From BS750m-G57 sp964607575 (lineage in GTDB: Bacteria; Planctomycetota; Phycisphaerae; SM23-33), in the NCBI GenBank assembly GCA_964607575.1, contig CAZSLS010000163.1:1-15772 (forward strand): a stretch of 15,772 nt of DNA, given 5' to 3'. Below the pieces are notes generated by a model. That model did not search any database, was not told the DNA's origin, and saw nothing but the letters and a program-made list of their open reading frames with translations. A program made the translations under genes and the position numbers. Shown one piece after another: positions 13,034-15,772 of this stretch; positions within the stretch are counted from its first letter, which is position 1, and every line of letters starts with the position of its first letter.

Positions 13034-14704
13034 TCAACTGCAGGGCACGCCGTCTGCGGGTATTTCGATTTTCGCGGTCCACCAGATCGCGTTGAGTATC
13101 ATCTTGCGAGCATCTTCGATCGCCCAGGTGCGGTGGAAGTGCCCGCCGGTGAATCCGAACCCGCGCCCTCCGTCGGTGCGCTGGACCGCCCAGGCGATGA
13201 TTTCCCTATTGGGTTTCTTCTTGGGCAGCATGGTGGTCATCACGGGGATCAGGGCTTTGTTATTCGGGTCGAAGCGGATCTTGTAGTAATATTCCTCGGT
13301 GGTCGTGAACGGTTTCCATCCGCGGCAGAGCGGGTGCGTGGGCGCCCCGGGCGCGGCCTCGACGTTATTGTGGGGATTCTGCGAATAGTTCTTCTCGTAA
13401 TATCCGCCGATCCACTTCAGGAAATCGCTGTCGTTGCCCAGCGGCGGGCACACAGCGTAGTGTATGGCTACCAGCCCGCACCCAGCCGCCATCAGTTTGC
13501 GAATCTTCTCGACACGCTTCTTCTCTTTGTCCATCAGGGCGTGCCTTCCCCATCCGTCTGAGTAGACCACTATGGTGGCCGCACCGTCCAGGACCGACGG
13601 ATCGGCGGGCCAATCGTTCTTGATCACCAGCGTCTCGATCCCCTTGTCCTTGCCCGCCGCATCGAGATACTTCTTGAACAGATCCACTCCCGCGGCGTGT
13701 GCGTGTGCGGTTTTACCGTGGCTACCCTTTCCGGCGATCAGGACGATCTTTTTTTTTTCGGTCTTCTTTGTCGCAGTTACCGCCGCTTTCAGCGGGCGCG
13801 GGGTTGCGTCGGCCTTGAGATCGCCCAGTGCGTACTGGATACCCGCCAGCCAGTGCTTGAGGACCGCCGGATTATAGAACACCGGATAATCGTGCCCTAG
13901 CGCCGTGTAAAACACCCTTCCCTTACCGCAGCTCTTGATCCATCCCAGCGCGTAGTCATCGTCATCGCGCTTGCCCCTGAATTTGGGCTTGAGTTTCATC
14001 TTGCTGGTATCGAGGCTGTAGAGCACCCGCTGCGAGGCGCGATCGTAAGGTTTAGTAAAGGCGTATATCTCATCGTAGACCTCGAAACCCTTCCCTCCGA
14101 ACGCCGCGCAGATCGGGTTTTCGGGATCGTCGATCTTGATTGGGACCTTCTTATGCCACGGATGGGCCACAAACGCCGCCCCGCAAATATCGGAGTACTC
14201 TTTGTGCCAACTGCTCAGGAAGCACCACAAACCGCCGTGGATCACCGCGAGTCCCTTCCCGCCGGTCACGAAATCTTTCAGGGACTTCTTGAGCTTCTTG
14301 TCATATTCTTCGGCGGCGGCTTTCTTGTCGGCCGGGAGTTTCTTGAAGTTCCTCGGCAGGAACAGCTCGCCGGTGGTGTTGTTCATTACGATCGCGTCGA
14401 ACTGCTTGATCTTCTCCGGTTCGAACATGGCGATATCGTCGCTGACGACCGTGGTAAACGCGCCGGTCTTTGTGCCCATGGCTTCGATAGCCTTCACGCC
14501 GCACGGGATGGAGGCGTGGCGGTAGCTCTTGGTGAGGCTGAAGACCAGCAGCTTCCGTGGTTTGGCGGGCTTGGCGGTGGCTTTGTCGGGGGCGGCCTTG
14601 ACGATTTTCGCGAAGTCCTCCTTCGTGGGTCCCTTGGCCTGGACGCTCGGGGCCAATAAGGCGACGATCGCTATCGCGACGGTGATTTTCTGCATGAAGG
14701 TCAT
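13034..14704 (-). CDS. Exported protein with two tandem ThuA-like domains
   Basis: A 556-residue protein from ATG 14704, chosen because AAGGA lies six bases upstream and a signal peptide follows (MTFMQKITVAIAIVALLAPSVQA, cut near residue 23). Domain 1 spans about 51-292 (KLLVFSLTKSYRHASIP, GLAVIHGG, and GRVFYTALGHDYPVF at 262-276). Domain 2 spans about 318-546 (KIVLIAGKGSHG, GLVAIHYAVCPPLG, and GRGFGFTGGHFHRTW at 513-527). ThuA-like proteins adopt a glutamine-amidotransferase-like fold and are linked to trehalose and other keto-sugar utilisation; which sugar is used here is unknown. Domain 2 is shorter and more diverged. An A10 tract in the linker is a possible slippage site. Gene is divergent from araB. 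Confidence 0.9.
   Translation of the reverse strand: MTFMQKITVAIAIVALLAPSVQAKGPTKEDFAKIVKAAPDKATAKPAKPRKLLVFSLTKSYRHASIPCGVKAIEAMGTKTGAFTTVVSDDIAMFEPEKIKQFDAIVMNNTTGELFLPRNFKKLPADKKAAAEEYDKKLKKSLKDFVTGGKGLAVIHGGLWCFLSSWHKEYSDICGAAFVAHPWHKKVPIKIDDPENPICAAFGGKGFEVYDEIYAFTKPYDRASQRVLYSLDTSKMKLKPKFRGKRDDDDYALGWIKSCGKGRVFYTALGHDYPVFYNPAVLKHWLAGIQYALGDLKADATPRPLKAAVTATKKTEKKKIVLIAGKGSHGKTAHAHAAGVDLFKKYLDAAGKDKGIETLVIKNDWPADPSVLDGAATIVVYSDGWGRHALMDKEKKRVEKIRKLMAAGCGLVAIHYAVCPPLGNDSDFLKWIGGYYEKNYSQNPHNNVEAAPGAPTHPLCRGWKPFTTTEEYYYKIRFDPNNKALIPVMTTMLPKKKPNREIIAWAVQRTDGGRGFGFTGGHFHRTWAIEDARKMILNAIWWTAKIEIPADGVPCS
13749..13758 (-). other. A10 homopolymer in the ThuA interdomain linker
   Basis: Ten A on the coding strand encode the end of E316 through K319, directly before domain 2. 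Gain of one A would lead to a TAG about nine codons later; loss of one A would lead to a TGA about three codons later. Either gives a product with domain 1 only. Confidence 0.6.
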
Positions 14705-14725
14705 GATTATCCTTTCGCTCAGTTG

Positions 14726-14758
14726 ACTGTACTGCCGAACCACCGGCAGCGGTACAGT
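14726..14758. promoter_or_regulatory. Dyad in the thuA-like/araB divergent region
   Basis: ACTGTACTGCCG (14726-14737) pairs with CGGCA (14744-14748) and GTACAGT (14752-14758), twelve pairs with a three-base bulge. It overlaps the predicted transcription start of the ThuA gene, so it could be a repressor operator or a 5' leader hairpin. Confidence 0.4.
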
Positions 14759-14762
14759 ATGG

Positions 14763-14791
14763 AGGATAAGGAACTTTCCCGGCTGGGTCAA
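14763..14791 (-). promoter_or_regulatory. Candidate sigma-70 promoter of the double-ThuA gene
   Basis: On the minus strand TTGACC (14791-14786) and TATCCT (14768-14763) are separated by exactly 17 bases, matching consensus at five and four of six positions. Transcription would start near 14756, about 50 bases before ATG 14704 and at the edge of the dyad. Confidence 0.45.
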
Positions 14792-14892
14792 TCGTTCAAA
14801 CTCTGCTGGCGTGTGGTAATCGCGCTGGCGGGTCCGTATAATCCGGGCTTGAACTGAAATCCAGGTCCTCTTTAGTCAAGGGAGTTTCACTG

Positions 14893-15772
14893 ATGGCAAA
14901 GTACACTATTGGTTTGGACTACGGTACCAACTCGGTCAGGGCTGTTCTGGTCGGTGTCGCGAACGGGCGGGAGGCCGCCACGGCGACCTGGACCTACGCA
15001 CACGGGCACGAGGGGGTTATCCTGTCGCGCGACCCGAACCTTGCCCGCCAGCATCCGTCTGACTACCTCAAAGGCGCCGAGGTCACCATCAAGGCGGTGC
15101 TCAAGGCCGCCAGGAAAAAATCCAAGAGCTTCAAGGCCTCGGATATCATCGGTATCGGCGTGGATACCACCGGTTCGACGCCCTTGCCCGTCGACGCCGA
15201 GGGTACGGCCTTGGCGCTGAAGAAACGGTTCGCCAATAATCCGGCGGCAATGGCGTGGTTGTGGAAGGACCACACCGGCGTGGCGGAGGCCTCGGAGATC
15301 ACCGCACTTGCGGAGCGACTCCGGCCTCAATATCTGGCCAAGTGTGGCGGTACGTACAGCAGCGAGTGGTTCTTCAGCAAAGTTCTCCACTGCCTGCGGA
15401 CGAGCCCGGCGGTGTTTGACGCGGCATATACGTGGGTGGAGATCGCCGACTGGATCCCCGCTTCACTTACGGGCACCGAAGCCCCCGACAAACTCCGCGT
15501 CGGAATATGCGCCGCGGGGCACAAGGCGATGTTCAACAGCCAGTGGGGCGGGTATCCCGACAAGCGATTCCTGCGGAAACTCGACCCAAAACTCGCCGAG
15601 CTTAGAGATCACCTGCCGGCCGAGGCCCACACGATCAACAAGGCCGCCGGCCGCCTTACCGCCGACTGGGCAAAGCGCACCGGGCTTCCGGCGGGCATTC
15701 CGGTGGCCGTTGGAGCGTTCGACGCCCACCTGGGCGCGGTTGGCGCCGGTGTCGGGCCCGGAACGCTGGTGA
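14893..15772 (+). CDS. araB: Ribulokinase, 3' end outside window
   Basis: The frame is open from ATG 14893 to the right edge (293 codons), with AAGGGAG eight bases upstream. It matches E. coli AraB throughout: IGLDYGTNSVRAVLV at the N-terminus (FGGY kinase ATP-binding start), GIGVDTTGSTPLPVDAEG, WLWKDHTGVAEASEIT, GGTYSSEWFFSKVLH, CAAGHKAMF, WGGYPDKRF and GAFDAHLGAVGAG. The E. coli enzyme has about 566 residues, so half the gene is present. It phosphorylates L-ribulose (and related pentuloses) with ATP in the cytoplasm, feeding the pentose phosphate pathway. A TATAAT occurs at 14837-14842 but has no good -35. Identification is secure; the symbol reflects family membership and partner genes araA/araD are not in view. 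Confidence 0.95.
   Translation, partial: MAKYTIGLDYGTNSVRAVLVGVANGREAATATWTYAHGHEGVILSRDPNLARQHPSDYLKGAEVTIKAVLKAARKKSKSFKASDIIGIGVDTTGSTPLPVDAEGTALALKKRFANNPAAMAWLWKDHTGVAEASEITALAERLRPQYLAKCGGTYSSEWFFSKVLHCLRTSPAVFDAAYTWVEIADWIPASLTGTEAPDKLRVGICAAGHKAMFNSQWGGYPDKRFLRKLDPKLAELRDHLPAEAHTINKAAGRLTADWAKRTGLPAGIPVAVGAFDAHLGAVGAGVGPGTLV

Noticed and set aside
14837..14842. TATAAT upstream of araB as a promoter
   Set aside because: No acceptable -35 hexamer lies 16 to 18 bases upstream and no extended -10 TG is present, so it is only mentioned in the araB entry.

Overview
The window most resembles a chromosomal segment of a planctomycete, probably from the Phycisphaerae. This is an inference from protein content: exported ThuA-like proteins, a parallel beta-helix protein ending in an RPDLGAHE-type motif, a HEAT plus W-rich-linker plus beta-propeller protein, WD40-like sequence joined to a carbon-nitrogen hydrolase, a Tat-type FAD oxidoreductase, and a zf-HC2 anti-sigma factor. 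Base composition is fairly high in G+C, and many genes are monocistronic or in short divergent or convergent pairs. I saw no tRNA, rRNA, CRISPR array, transposase or phage gene.

Layout. (1) 1-918 (+): 3' part of a parallel beta-helix protein whose last codons are made from a palindromic repeat; an inverted second copy lies at 1000-1028. (2) 3412-1165 (-): a class I SAM methyltransferase followed by a LarA-type nickel-dependent 2-hydroxyacid racemase/epimerase with all key residues. (3) 3694-5100 (+): an exported protein joining a partial WD40 propeller to a complete nitrilase-superfamily domain. (4) 5101-5468: a convergent gap with REP-like hairpins and a CACGGAT repeat. (5) 7316-5469 (-): a tight operon of ECF sigma factor, two-TM zinc-finger anti-sigma factor and a multi-pass membrane protein, with a possible ECF-type autoregulatory promoter. 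(6) 7553-11463 (+): a xylose-isomerase-like TIM barrel protein, a 3' remnant of a second carbon-nitrogen hydrolase, a Tat-exported FAD oxidoreductase and an aldo/keto reductase with a C-terminal 2x[4Fe-4S] domain. (7) 14704-11466 (-): a tandem double-ThuA protein and a HEAT/beta-propeller protein. (8) 14893 to the right edge (+): the first half of ribulokinase AraB, open to the window edge.

Together the genes suggest carbohydrate and hydroxyacid catabolism: sugar oxidation/isomerisation (isomerase, FAD enzyme, AKR, ThuA), pentose entry (AraB) and hydroxyacid epimerisation (LarA), with a membrane-linked sigma/anti-sigma circuit between them. The most notable signals outside simple annotation are: the 46/48-base repeat linking the hydrolase gene to a gene remnant 3.5 kb away; an A10 tract exactly between the two ThuA domains with stops close by in both other frames; palindromic repeats that extend a protein; and two genes that share a 10-base sequence just upstream of ATG and look leaderless. 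No single new system is proven here.
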